DNA from: Maniola hyperantus
Taxonomy: Eukaryota > Arthropoda > Insecta > Lepidoptera > Nymphalidae
Reading direction: 5' to 3'
Length of the DNA stretch: 64,000 nt
Assembly: GCF_902806685.2 (NCBI RefSeq)
Contig: NC_048561.1
Location: 7,529,439-7,593,438 of the forward strand
Below, piece by piece: positions 38,683 to 48,722 of the stretch. Each line of letters opens with the position of its first letter. Within the stretch, counting starts at the first letter, position 1. Position numbers and translations under genes: made by a program. The notes under the pieces are model-generated. The model ran no database searches and was not told the DNA's origin. It saw only the letters and a program-made list of their open reading frames with translations.

Positions 38683-38853
38683 TATAGTACGCGACAGGTC
38701 GCTCCGGCAATTGGGGAAGGAACGCCGCACAGTGCACATCCGCACAGGGCCCATACAATCCGGTGCGGGCGAGCGCGGTCGCTGTGCGGGTGTGCGGGTG
38801 TGCGGGTGTGCGGGGCGTGCCCCCGCCTCACCATCTCGACCTTCGCGAACTAT
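38683..38853. mobile_element. GC-rich snap-back MITE, long copy with GTGTGCGG repeats
   Basis: TATAGTACGCGACAGGTCG at the left, ACCATCTCGACCTTCGCGAAC then TAT at the right. The interior has four units of GGTGTGCG (38783-38813). Confidence 0.75.
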
Positions 38854-39084
38854 GTTTGGTCTGGTTGTTGTCAAGCGGAAGCTTATCAGAAGACTGCCAC
38901 AAAGCATCGCTACCTCTCAATCATTCGTCTTCAGGTACTAAAGAAATTAGATTCTTAATCAACTTATAAGATCTTATTTAATACAAGGAAGTAGGTATTT
39001 TCCCTCAACGCAATTTTCTGAACGGAATTGGAATCAGAATAAAATATTTTGCTTCGGAAAAGTGGGTTTTCTCTCGGACTCTTA

Positions 39085-39180
39085 TTATAGCGGGATAAAG
39101 AGCTTCCTCGCCCGACATCTAAGGCGCGGTTTATACCGAAGCGGCGAGACGTGGCTCGGACGTGTGTCTCCTCGTAGATC
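39085..39180. repeat. Unnamed repeat shared with 39805-39880
   Basis: GCGGGATAAAGAGCTTCC and GCGGTTTATACCGAAGCG correspond to GCCGGATAAAGAGTTTCC and CTCACACCGAAGCGAAC 700 bp downstream. Confidence 0.45.
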
Positions 39181-39198
39181 AACAGCTAATAATATAGA

Positions 39199-39379
39199 AG
39201 CTGTGATAGCCTAGTGGTTAGGACGTCCGCCTAATGGGAGGTCGGAGGTTCGACCATTCGTTCATCGACATTCAGATTATGTAAATTTTTGAGGTTTTTG
39301 TTACTTTCCCTTACATAAGAGTTCCCACGGAATTTTTAAGAGCCTAAATCCAGTGGACGAAGTCGCGGTCATCAGCTAG
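39199..39379 (+). mobile_element. SINE head (Metulj-like variant) joined to a Helitron 3' end
   Basis: 39199-39262: AGCTGTGATAGCCTAGTGG then GGAGGTTCGACC (a weakened B box). 39312-39379: CACGGAATTTTTAAGAGCC, GACGAAGTCGCGGTCATC and CTAG (39376-39379). Confidence 0.75.
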
Positions 39380-39728
39380 ATCTAGCAATTCGAATTATTG
39401 TCCGTTGGTATGTTAATCAGTCAGTTATTATCATTGTATTGTTTAGAAATAAAAGTAGAAGTAAAATTTATTTGGAAGTATTAAACTTCCAAAATAATAA
39501 TATTTTTTTTTTATTTTTTTATTATTATTATGGAACACCAACAGCTTTTACATTTTTACTTAGCTACTTATTTCTAGTTTGTACATATGCCTATTAAGTG
39601 TTCACTCATTTACATTATATCTATTTAATTTTGTGCGGGAGTTAGTTAGGTTAGTAATTACATTAAATTAAATTATAATAAGTTAGTTTGTTATGAATAT
39701 AATATATTGTTGTTGAATATATGCTATT
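39380..39728. other. No gene seen
   Basis: Very AT-rich, including a T-rich tract near 39508-39535. Confidence 0.45.
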
Positions 39729-39880
39729 CATGTCGGAACTCGAACCTACGCCCTCTCTGGTGTCAGGCCACTGCGCCGGTGGTCGCGCCTGTGGAACCCT
39801 TGCCTTATTGCCGGATAAAGAGTTTCCGCGGACCCCTGACCCACTTGCGCCGGACGCGGACGGCCGCCGCTCACACCGAA
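39729..39880 (-). mobile_element. tRNA-like SINE head and repeat
   Basis: On the minus strand, AGGCGCGACCACCGGCGCAG, GTGGCCTGACACC, then GGCGTAGGTTCGAGTTCCGA give a GCGCAGTGGC A-box-like and GGTTCGAGTTCC B-box-like pair. 39881-40279 is AT-rich with no call. Confidence 0.45.
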
Positions 39881-40279
39881 GCGAACTTTTATTGCATTTT
39901 ATTCCAACTTGACAAGAGCTTGTTAAAATTTTATCAAAACTACTTGTACTACACTAGAGATTATTTTTTAATTGAAAAAAGTTTAATATTATTGTTATTA
40001 ATTTAACAAATTGGGTCATTTTTTAAGAACTAAGTACTTACGCAAAGAAACAATAATTAAAACAATTTTAAAATATGACTGTCCTGCCAAAAAACAAACT
40101 AAAAATTAAAAATTTGCACATTCGTAAATGGTTGCCATACAGCTGCCATTTTTTTTTTTCAAAAATGTAAGTAATGTCATTTAGGATGATGTAAGGATTG
40201 TAACGATATCCCATACATCCAACGATCTGGCATTTAGAAGTTATGGCGGAGTAAAGAAACTCACATACCATACTACAGA

Positions 40280-40690
40280 TCATCATCGTTATATAACCAT
40301 TACCGGCTCACTACTAAGCACACGGGTTTCCTTTCATAATGAGAAAGGTTTTGACTTTTGGTCATAGTCTACCACGCTGCCCAAGTGCGGATTGGCAGAC
40401 TCACATACGTTTGAGAACATTATGGAGAACTCCCAGGCATTCAAATTCAAATTTCTTTATTGCGAATATAGGTAAACAGTGGAGATGTTACCAAACAAAA
40501 ACAGTACGGTACGGTACAGCCAAATTCTGGCTATTAGCATGCCATATGTTATGATATACCTTGCAGGTATGCAGATATGCAGGTTTCCTCACTATGTGTT
40601 CCTTCGCTGTCAAAGCAAGTGATATTTGATTGCTTACACGCACATGCACTCCGACAGTTCGAGGCGCATGTCCGTATGCTCAGCAGAATA
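40280..40690 (-). mobile_element. tRNA-derived SINE split by a LINE 3' end
   Basis: SINE parts: 40280-40440 (CACTACTAAGCACACGGG, GAACTCCCAGGCAT) and about 40576-40690 (GCAGGTTTCCTCACTATG, CGCACATGCACTCCGAC). Between them, TTCAAATTCAAATTTCTTTATTGCG (from 40440) is a LINE 3' end on the minus strand, with AAACAGTACGGTACGGTAC inside. Confidence 0.75.
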
Positions 40691-40861
40691 ATGTTGAATT
40701 TCTTGATTTGAGCGTATTAATGCATAACCTCATGTAATTGATGTGAAAATTTTAAAGTGTGTCTAAGTATCTAAATGTGTCATTAATATAATGAGATATT
40801 CGTCAAAAACACCCCCCTGTCTCTCCCCTCCTTTTCAGAAGTACCCCCTACCTGTTGAAAA

Positions 40862-41167
40862 CAGTGGCGGATTTTCAGTCTTGGCCGCCCTAGGCCCCAG
40901 GATTTCGTAAGTACCAGCCGCCCCTTTCTCAACACCCATTAATCATGGTCGTAGCCATGAGTTGAGGGGGGGGGGGGGGGGGGGGATTAAAAATTAACCT
41001 TTTGATTTGTCAGTAAAATACAATCCAATGACAAATAGGAGCTCGAGCGCAGCAGGCGCAATTTTTTTTTGTTACTAAAAAAAGTTATTTTTGTCATGAT
41101 TGGCCGCCTCTAATATCTAGCCGCCCTAGGCCCGGGCCTACTGGGCCTTAGGGCAAATCCGCCACTG
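40862..41167. mobile_element. hAT-like element, 306 bp, with 8-bp target duplication and 20-G run
   Basis: CAGTGGCGGATTTTCAG at the left and CAAATCCGCCACTG at the right are inverted. Flanks GTTGAAAA (40854-40861 and 41168-41175) are identical. Subterminal GCCGCCCTAGGCC occurs near both ends. A 20-G run sits at 40966-40985. 40691-40853 has no call. Confidence 0.92.
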
Positions 41168-41621
41168 GTTGAAAAGGATGCCAGCGCTGTAAGCACTAGG
41201 CTCTGACATGCATCATATACATGCATCATATACATGAAATGTGAAAACCTTGCCTCCTTTCTTGTGGCAGTTGTGTACATTTGTGTAATTAACCCACGTT
41301 AAAACTTCTGAAATGTTATGACTGTTTCCGAACCGACGCAGTAGTTGTTACACGCAGCATTACACACGCGCCGAACATTCGGCAACTAATCTCCAAGACA
41401 AATCACAACCATGTGCGAGATGATGTACAACTCGGATTCAATTTATGAGGAATCGTGCGTTTGGAATGCTTCCAACTGAAAGTATTTGTGTTAAATATAG
41501 CTGCAACTATTCCAGATCCGATTGACAGATCGCGATGCGTTTCCTCTGAGATTTACTGAGCTCCACGTGCTCGCCGCGTCCGTGCGTGCGTGCGTGCGTG
41601 TCTTCTATGTATATATAAAGG
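41168..41621. other. No gene seen; small simple repeats
   Basis: Contains ATGCATCATATACATGCATC (about 41208-41235) and (GCGT)n at 41581-41600. No frame or named repeat. Confidence 0.5.
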
Positions 41622-41820
41622 GAAGTGAAGGAAAACATCGTGAGGAAACCTGCATGCCTAAGAGCTCTCCATAATGTTCTCTAAGGTGTGTGAAGTCTAC
41701 CAATCTGCACTCAGTCATCGTAGTGGACTATGACCGAAACCGTTCACATTCTGAAAGGAGAGCTGTGCTCAGTAGTGGGCCAGCGATGGCTTGAGATGAT
41801 GCTCAAATGTTAAAAGGTAA
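41622..41820 (+). mobile_element. SINE body and tail (Metulj/HaSE-like)
   Basis: GTGAAGGAAAACATCGTGAG, TAAGAGCTCTCCATAATG and GTAGTGGGCCAGCGATGG. The head is missing. Confidence 0.8.
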
Positions 41821-41827
41821 GTAATAT

Positions 41828-42068
41828 ACAAAAAAACCGGCCAAGTGCGATTTAGGCTCGCGCATCGAGGGTTCCGTACTAAAGTAGTTTTTTCCTCTAA
41901 TGTCTGATATAAGACCTACCTACCTGCCAAATTTCATGATTCTAGGTCAACGGGAAGTACTCTGTAGTTTCCTTGATAGACCACCCGACCGACAGACAGG
42001 CAGACAGACAGACAGCAAAGTGATCTTATAAGGGTTCTGTTTTTCCTTTTGAGGTACGGAACCCTAAT
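41828..42068 (+). mobile_element. GTCY MITE, internally deleted (about 240 bp)
   Basis: AACCGGCCAAGTGCGATTTAG at the left, GACAGACAGGCAGACAGACA and TTTTGAGGTACGGAACCCTA at the right. About 190 bp of the interior is missing compared with 30953-31383. Confidence 0.88.
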
Positions 42069-42155
42069 CGCATAAATGAATGCAGATTACCGCTGCAGAC
42101 GTAAATGACCACCATTTATTTATTTTCAGCCGACGATGGTTGCAGTTGTAATGTC

Positions 42156-42785
42156 AATGTTTACACGTGCTGAGTGCCAGAGGACTGAGGAGCTGCAGAC
42201 AGAGCCAGAATAGCGCAGTTAGTTGCCGCAGTGTTGGCAGCACGCTGCAGCCACGCATCTAATGTTTACACGTGCTGAGTGCCAGAGGACTGAGGAGCTG
42301 CAGACAGAGCCAGAATAGCGCAGTTAGTTGCCGCAGTGTTGGCAGCACGCTGCAGCCACGCATCTAATGTTTACACGTGCTGAGTGCCAGAGGACTGAGG
42401 AGCTGCAGACAGAGCCAGAATAGCGCAGTTAGTTGCCGCAGTGTTGGCAGCACGCTGCAGCCACGCATCTAATGTTTACACGTGCTGAGTGCCAGAGGAC
42501 TGAGGAGCTGCAGACAGAGCCAGAATAGCGCAGTTAGTTGCCGCAGTGTTGGCAGCACGCTGCAGCCACGCATCTAATGTTTACACGTGCTGAGTGCCAG
42601 AGGACTGAGGAGCTGCAGACAGAGCCAGAATAGCGCAGATAGTTGCCGCAGTGTTGGCAGCACGCTGCAGCCACGCATCTAATGTTTACACGTGCTGAGT
42701 GCCAGAGGACTGAGGAGCTGCAAACAGAGCCAGAATAGCGCAGTTAGTTGCCGCAGTGTTGGCAGCACGCTGCAGCCACGCATCT
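42156..42785. repeat. 105-bp minisatellite, exactly 6 copies
   Basis: Units start AATGTTTACACGTGCTGAG at 42156, 42261, 42366, 42471, 42576 and 42681. Only two substitutions are visible (GCAGATAG in unit 5, GCAAACAG in unit 6). Each unit holds CTGCAGACAGAG and CACGCTGCAGCC. Confidence 0.97.
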
Positions 42786-43547
42786 AATGGGCTTCATTAA
42801 AATACTTTGATGCTGCCACGACAGTTATTTATTGGCCGTTTTTGAAAAAGAATAGCTTTTCATTCCATTAAACTACAACAACCACTGATTTCTCCCTACA
42901 CAAGTACGCTGGGGCTGCTGTTGCCGACCTGTTTATGAAGCAACTTGATTATTTACATAATATCGCCAGTTTGGCGCCGCGCCGATACCAGCAGTGAGCC
43001 AGCAATTATATTATGTCAGTAAGTAAGTACATTAATTTATCAAAGTGTTAGTCAGTATGTTTATCCTTTTGTACACTACTAGACTAACCTAAATATTAGA
43101 GATATTATTACTAGTGAGGGTTTTATTACATTCCTAGGATAAAATTTTATATCGAACTAACATACAACCTATTCCAGATGTACAACGACTTCAATCATAA
43201 AAGTTCTTATATATATCATAAAAAATGTAACATTGTGCTCTTTTCATCTGGTAAGCTCTTGTAATGAAATTGACGGCGGATCATATTATTTACCATCGAT
43301 TCTACCGCCGCGGCCGACGCCCAAATATAATTATGTTTTTACTGAATATACACGTGGAAGCCAAACATAATACCGTTTTTATAATATTAATAATATTCTG
43401 CTTTTAGAATGTATTTTTTTAATGTATAGACTCGCTGGCAACAGCTGATGCAGACTAAGACGGAGCGCGCTTGCCTAGAAGATGCCTATTTACACTTGAC
43501 TTGGAGGTAATATGTAATGGTAGTGACTGAAAAACGTACGGCGTTAA
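42786..43547. other. No gene or named repeat seen
   Basis: AT-rich with scattered short GC segments (TCTACCGCCGCGGCCGACG about 43300). No long frame. Confidence 0.5.
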
Positions 43548-43682
43548 ATCACCATCATCTCAACCCATCGTCAGCCTACACAGGAGCACGAGTCTCCTCT
43601 CGGAATGAGAAAGGTTTGGGCTTTGACCGTAGTCTACCACGCTGGCCAAACTTAAACTGTGAGTCTGGCAATGCATGACGTA
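43548..43682 (-). mobile_element. SINE body fragment (Metulj/HaSE-like)
   Basis: CACCATCATCTCAACCCATC, TCTCCTCTCGGAATGAG and TAGTCTACCACGCTGGCC, minus orientation. Confidence 0.75.
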
Positions 43683-43764
43683 ATTTCTAATACTATTCCG
43701 AAGAAAATATAAAAAAATACATTTTATAGTTTAACGTAATATTGATTACACATTTGTTACCTGC

Positions 43765-43850
43765 TATCTCCCAAAGATCGTTCCTCCCTGTGTTAGGAAC
43801 AATACGCAAATAAACTTTCAGCGTTTATAAAATAATTAAGGTCTGGCCCT
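43765..43850. mobile_element. Fragment of the CCAGACC...GGTCTGG MITE
   Basis: ATCGTTCCTCCCTGTGTTAG and ACTTTCAGCGTTTATAAAAT then GGTCTGG match the right arm of 60872-61097. 43851-44097 has no call. Confidence 0.65.
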
Positions 43851-44097
43851 CATGGGCTCTTTCTCTGTATTCTTTGTTTTATGATTATCTCGAGTTGTAT
43901 ATATATGTACAACTCACAACGACGGAAGTGATATATCTGTTTCACGATAGGAAATATAAAATTGAACAAATTGGAGCCATTACGATATGTCACACTTCTC
44001 ATTTCTCCTGATGATTCTGTTTTACAAATTACATGTCGTTTCCTCCAAAAAATTACATATATTTGTCACGTAGATACGTAATCTATATTCATAAAAA

Positions 44098-44328
44098 ACG
44101 AAACTAACTGACTGTCATATCAATATACTAACTGCTCAATCCGGTGGGTCTAGAAACATGAAAAGCAAATGGTTTGGTAGTCATAATAGAGATACTCGTA
44201 TCTACTAACAAAAAGAAAGACGTTTTATAGAAAAGTGAACACTTTTCTCAACAAGCCAAACCCTTCTCGTTTTGATAAGAGACCCGTGCTCAGTAGTGAG
44301 CCAGCGATTGGTAGATGATGATGATGAA
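44098..44328 (+). mobile_element. Helitron 5' scrap (44098-44165) and SINE tail (44255-44328)
   Basis: AACTAACTGACTGTCATATC with GGTGGGTCTAGAAACATG is a decayed 17044-type Helitron start. AGACCCGTGCTCAGTAGTG then GCCAGCGATTGGTAG is a SINE tail. Confidence 0.55.
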
Positions 44329-44334
44329 CAGCTG

Positions 44335-44693
44335 ATAGAATCGTATGTGGAATGACCGACATAGCTCAACGGGTTGCGAAGCTCAAGTGGCAATGGGCAG
44401 GGCACATAGTTCGTATAAAACCGATAGACGTTGGGGTCTCCAAGGTTATGGAATGGTGACCTCGCCCAGGAATGGCAGTGTTGAAAGACCCCCCACTAGG
44501 TAGACGGATGACATCAGACGAGTCGCAGGGAGCCGCTGGATTCAGGCGGCGCAAGACCATGGCATGTGGTAGTCTACTGCTGGACAAGAGGCCTTTGTCC
44601 AGCTGTGGACGTCTATCGGTTGATGATGATGATGATGACGATGATGATGATGATGATGATGATGATGTTGATGATGATGGTGATGATGGTGTG
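44335..44693 (+). pseudogene. RTE-like LINE, reverse-transcriptase C-terminal region, degenerate, with (GAT)n tail
   Basis: Read with frame breaks: DIAQRVAKLKWQWAGHIVR, DRRWG, then PPTR, TDDIRRVAGSRWIQAAQDHG and QLWTSIG. After the stop it runs into a GATGATGAT tail (about 44620-44690). It is the same 3' region as 26778-27335 in the opposite orientation, with an intact KWQWAGH. Confidence 0.82.
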
Positions 44694-45249
44694 GAATGAT
44701 CTGAGAAAAATCTAACACCATTATATGATTAGAAGAGGTGTTAACCCTCAAGAATGAGGGAGGATTACAATGCAGAGAGATGAGCAGCGGACGATTTAGT
44801 CGTAGCTTCTTAAGACAAGACGGTCAAGTGAAGCTTGTGCCGCTGACACTTGACAGTTGACACATCGAGTAGTAAGTACTCTTGAGTCTTGAGCCGAGAG
44901 CGCTGCATGTATCGACTTGTCCGTCGGTTTGTTTCATGTATTCTCAATTCTAGGACTATTTTCACGGAATCCTGGCTAAAGTCAGTCAAAAACATCCAGG
45001 GTACATTTTAAATGACTTTATCGTATGACGAAATCAAGCGCAAAGATTTTTTAATATAAATAATAACTAAGTAGGTATAAACTTATAAAAATTAACTTAT
45101 AAACAAAAAACAAAATGTTCTAAAAATTTTCGACCATTTTCCCACTTTCAACTTTAACTTTTCGCTGCTAGTCACTAGTCCCTATAAAATAGACTTGGGA
45201 TTTCAAAAGAACCTGAAAATTAAGTCCACTTTTAGATAAAAGTAAAATT
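44694..45249. other. No gene seen
   Basis: GGTGTTAACCCTCAAGAATG (44738 onward) resembles CATAACCCTCAACAATGAG near 27877, a trace of a shared repeat. Otherwise AT-rich. Confidence 0.45.
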
Positions 45250-46010
45250 AGCACGATGCCTGCGACTTTTTTCGTTCTCGTGGATTTACGGTTTCCAAAA
45301 AGGTTTTCATGAAAAACCTCGTGGTAATTCATTGGCTTTTCGGGACAAAAAATAACTTATACCTAATACCATACGCACAACAGACGGAAACGTTTAAAGT
45401 GCGGAAACCAGACCAGGGTGAAGAAGAACCTATACCATACGCACAACAGACGGAAACGTTTAAAGTGCGGAAACCAGCCCAGGGTGAAGAAGAACCTATA
45501 CCATACGCACAACAGACGGAAACGTTTAAAGTGCGGAAACCAGCCCAGGGTGAAGAAGAACCTATACCATACGCACAACAGACGGAAACGTTTAAAGTGC
45601 GGAAACCAGCCCAGGGTGAAGAAGAACCTATACCATACGCACAACAGACGGAAACGTTTAAAGTGCGGAAACCAGCCCAGGGTGAAGAAGAACCTATACC
45701 ATACGCACAACAGACGGAAACGTTTAAAGTGCGGAAACCAGCCCAGGGTGAAGAAGAACCTATACCATACGCACAACAGACGGAAACGTTTAAAGTGCGG
45801 AAACCAGCCCAGGGTGAAGAAGAACCTATACCATACGCACAACAGACGGAAACGTTTAAAGTGCGGAAACCAGCCCAGGGTGAAGAAGAACCTATACCAT
45901 CTCCAACTAAATCCATGCAAAAAATCACGTCGTGTTGCTCCATTGCGACATGATTGAAAGACAAACCAACAAACAAACACGTTTTCGCATTGAAATATCA
46001 TATGGGTAGT
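45250..46010 (-). mobile_element. Helitron with an internal 66-bp minisatellite
   Basis: The left flank ATGCCTGCGACTTTTTTCG, GTGGATTTACGG and TTTTCGGGACAAAAAATAAC is the CTAG-proximal Helitron body (the CTAG itself is lost). The right flank CATGCAAAAAATCACGTCG, GACATGATTGAAAGACAAACC and TTTTCGCATTGAAATATCAT is the 5' part. The array sits where other copies have about 25 bp (CTCTCCAGGTCTTTAACTAT). Confidence 0.8.
45366..45893. repeat. 66-bp minisatellite, exactly 8 copies
   Basis: Unit ATACCATACGCACAACAGAC then GGAAACGTTTAAAGTGCGG. Only the first unit differs (CAGACCAGG against CAGCCCAGG). Because 66 is a multiple of 3, each open frame is a 22-residue repeat (PYAQQTETFKVRKPAQGEEE on plus). 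Frames on both strands stay open, so coding is not supported. Confidence 0.95.
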
Positions 46011-46748
46011 GATAGAAATAAGATTTTTTTGTTAAAATAAAAATATTTAGAAACCCATTGGCAGGTACGCTTCGGTGTGAGAGTCGGCCGTCATTTGACG
46101 CTCGTCCCGTCTGGTGCTCTTCAAGCGAAACTAATCGTAAGGAATTCCGAGTGCTTCTAATAGCTATTATTTAGTTGTTTTAGTTCCAATATCTAGGAAG
46201 TGGAACCTATTTAGATTTTAGACGTTAGACACTTGAAAACTATCATGCTTTGACTACACTAATCTTAAATAGCTACTAGGCTACTAGGAATCATTTTATC
46301 AATTGCTACTTAAATGAAATCTTATTTGATAGAAACTTGGCAATCTATACCTACTTGCATGTGATACCTACGTAAAATTACTACAATAAGTAAAATAATG
46401 ATAAGATTTTTTTTTTAAAGTGGTGGAAATTAAATTGAGAACGATTTGTTTGAAATACAAGTTTAAAATTTGTTTTTTTTACTTATTAAAAAAAATCGGC
46501 ACCTAATATTAGGTACTTAAAAAATTTTACTTTTCAGACTAGAGGAAATATGTTGTATTTTCTTTTTATAAAAAGCTAAAACAATATAAGTTGATTAACC
46601 TAACCGTTTAGCATTCATGTAACCAGGTCAGGGTCTCCAGCTCCACAGTCCACAAGCACAGCGCTTATCTCCTTTTTGTGAAAACTTTACACAGATATCT
46701 CTTTTATGCTGAAAATATCATGAATATGTTTCATGCAGTGATCGCAAA
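46011..46748. other. No gene or named repeat seen
   Basis: AT-rich with no long frame and no repeat I recognise. Confidence 0.5.
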
Positions 46749-47085
46749 AGTAGTCCGACCTGAAGTTGCAACAGTAGTCCGACCTGAAGTTGCAACAGTA
46801 GTCCGACCTGAAGTTGCAACAGTAGTCCGACCTGAAGTTGCAACAGTAGTCCGACCTGAAGTTGCAACAGTAGTCCGACCTGAAGTTGCAACAGTAGTCC
46901 GACCTGAAGTTGCAAAGTAGTCCGACCTGAAGTTGCAACAGTAGTCCGACCTGAAGTTGCAACAGTAGTCCGACCTGAAGTTGCAAAAGTAGTCCGACCT
47001 GAAGTTGCAACAGTAGTCCGACCTGAAGTTGCAACAGTAGTCCGACCTGAAGTTGCAACAGTAGTCCGACGTGAAGTTGCAACAG
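46749..47085. repeat. 24-bp minisatellite, 14 copies
   Basis: Unit TAGTCCGACCTGAAGTTGCA plus ACAG. Unit 7 ends GCAAAG (one base lost), which shifts the frame, and the last unit has GACGTG. Starts are at 46751, 46775 and so on to 47062. Confidence 0.96.
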
Positions 47086-47167
47086 GGCGGGCGGCGCGCG
47101 GTGGCTGCGCAGATCATGTGCTAATCTGTGTGTAATACGCAGTCATACGCCTTGCGCTCAGAATACA

Positions 47168-47285
47168 ATCATGATCAATCCATGACTGGCACAGGTCTCT
47201 TCTCAGAATGAGAAGATATACTCCAGCCAAACTCTTGTCATAGTGAGAGGAGTCCCGTGCTCAGTAGTAGGCCAGCGATGATATT
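47168..47285. mobile_element. Two SINE tail fragments in opposite orientation
   Basis: ATCATGATCAATCCATGACTGG then CTCTTCTCAGAATGAG (minus) meets GAGTCCCGTGCTCAGTAGTAG (plus), so the two pieces are inverted about a point near 47225. Confidence 0.6.
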
Positions 47286-47364
47286 CGACCCGATCGAAGC
47301 CGGGGCGGATTAACTAGCAAATAATATTGGATAGAAATGGCGATCCAGTTCGGTGGTATAGTAA

Positions 47365-47522
47365 GCCCCGCTAATTGCTAATGCGCGCGACCGCCATTTT
47401 AGTGACGTCAGCACTAGACTGAAGTTTCCGGCTGATGGTATATTTTTGTGTCGGCTGACGTCAAATGACGTAATTTCGATGTTAATGAGACATGGTTCCA
47501 GTGCCATAGCAATTTGCGGGAC
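47365..47522. mobile_element. MITE with 15-bp terminal inverted repeats, second copy
   Basis: CCCCGCTAATTGCTAATGCG at the left and AGCAATTTGCGGGAC at the right. The interior CGCCATTTTAGTGACGTCAG is the reverse of 15412-15570. Confidence 0.85.
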
Positions 47523-47722
47523 CTATGCTGCAGATGATACGTATTATGACGTGCTCTTGCCGCAGTGATTGGCAGAATCTCAACTGTCAATATAAAAATG
47601 TAGGCCGGGGCGTTCGTCTCGCGGTATATATATATATACTCGTATGTACTGTACATGCTGTGTATACTGCTATTGTGTTACATTGCCTACTTTCCTTTCC
47701 AATAGATAACCATTTTCATATC

Positions 47723-47911
47723 TTCTATATACATAAAACTGAATCGTCGAAATGTATAACGCGCCTAACTTCCGAACGACTGCACCAAATTGGTTAGTTC
47801 TATTTTTGTTGCGTTTATATGTCAGGATAAGGTTTGTATGTTTTTTTTTGGAAAATCCACGGGAAAAGACAGTTCCCTTGGGACGCGGACGGAGTCGCGG
47901 GCAACAGCCAC
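47723..47911 (+). mobile_element. Helitron, CGCGCCTAACTTCCGAACG subfamily
   Basis: TCTATATACATAAAACTGAA at the 5' end, ACTTCCGAACGACTGCACC and GGACGGAGTCGCGGGCAAC at the 3' side. The final CTAG has decayed to GCCA. Confidence 0.75.
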
Positions 47912-48041
47912 AAATAAAAGGAGCTATTGACAGCGGCTATGGAGTTCCTCTCCGATCTGCGTGATCAAATCAGACATGAGGAGACCCAGAGCAACTGACG
48001 CAGAAGCTTGTGGTGGTAAGAAGGATCTGGCGATATGAAAC

Positions 48042-48183
48042 AAATAATGTAGAGTCGGTAAAAAACGTTCGATAATTTAGTACTTTAAATGAGGTTTTAA
48101 TGGAAACGATTTAAAACAAAAGCCTTTCATAGTGAAAGCTGAATACTGTAGAAGTACCGATACTCGTACTTTTCATTATTTTG
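48042..48183. mobile_element. Unnamed ~140-bp repeat, copy 2 (inverted relative to 26609)
   Basis: AATAATGTAGAGTCGGTAAA ... AAAGCCTTTCATAGTGAAAG ... AAGTACCGATACTCG. The ends AAATAAT and ATTATTT are inverted. Confidence 0.7.
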
Positions 48184-48268
48184 GAATTTTTCACGCCTAG
48201 GTACCGGGAATGGGGATATCTGTCTGTCTGTGTAATGCCTGCCTAGTGCCTATCCGCACAAGAGTAAA

Positions 48269-48596
48269 TCGGTTTATTTTATTTTATTTTATTATAAAGG
48301 CACACAAAACAGGTTTCAGCTATAAATGGATCAAATAAAAATAAAAAACAATAGATTAAGATCTAAGCGGTAACCCTTAATATGTGTACACAACAATTCT
48401 TAAATAAATATATGCACTAACTAACTGATAAGATACAATTTATAAAAACACAGAAAAAAGAAATACAAGAAAATTAACTATGAAAAATATACTTAAAGTG
48501 GAGAAGATGCAAAATGTTGATATTATATGTTTTTTAAATGTGTTCAAATTATTATTAAAAAACAATTATATATTTTTGAATAACATCTCTTAGCTA
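48269..48596 (-). mobile_element. LINE-like 3' end with (TTTTA)n, then AT-rich DNA
   Basis: TTTATTTTATTTTATTTTAT then AAAGGCACACAAAACAGG is a minus-strand 3' tail. The AT-rich remainder has no frame. Confidence 0.4.
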
Positions 48597-48722
48597 CCAT
48601 CATCATCAACCGAGAGACGTCCACTCACTCCACAGCTGGACATAGGTCTCTTGTACTCCGGAGGGACTACCACACGCCGCGCCACATGTTGCGCCGCCGC
48701 CAACCAGCTCGAAATCGCATCA
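48597..48722 (-). mobile_element. RTE-like LINE 3' end
   Basis: CATCATCATCAACCGAGAGACG, CACAGCTGGACATAGGTCTC and CTACCACACGCCGCGCC. The minus strand encodes a Q.YVQLW-type end plus a (GAT)n tail. Confidence 0.7.

Noticed and set aside
45309..46001. Frames of about 180-215 codons on both strands over the 66-bp array
   Set aside because: Several frames on both strands are open at once, which follows from the repeat. The flanks are Helitron sequence, not exons.
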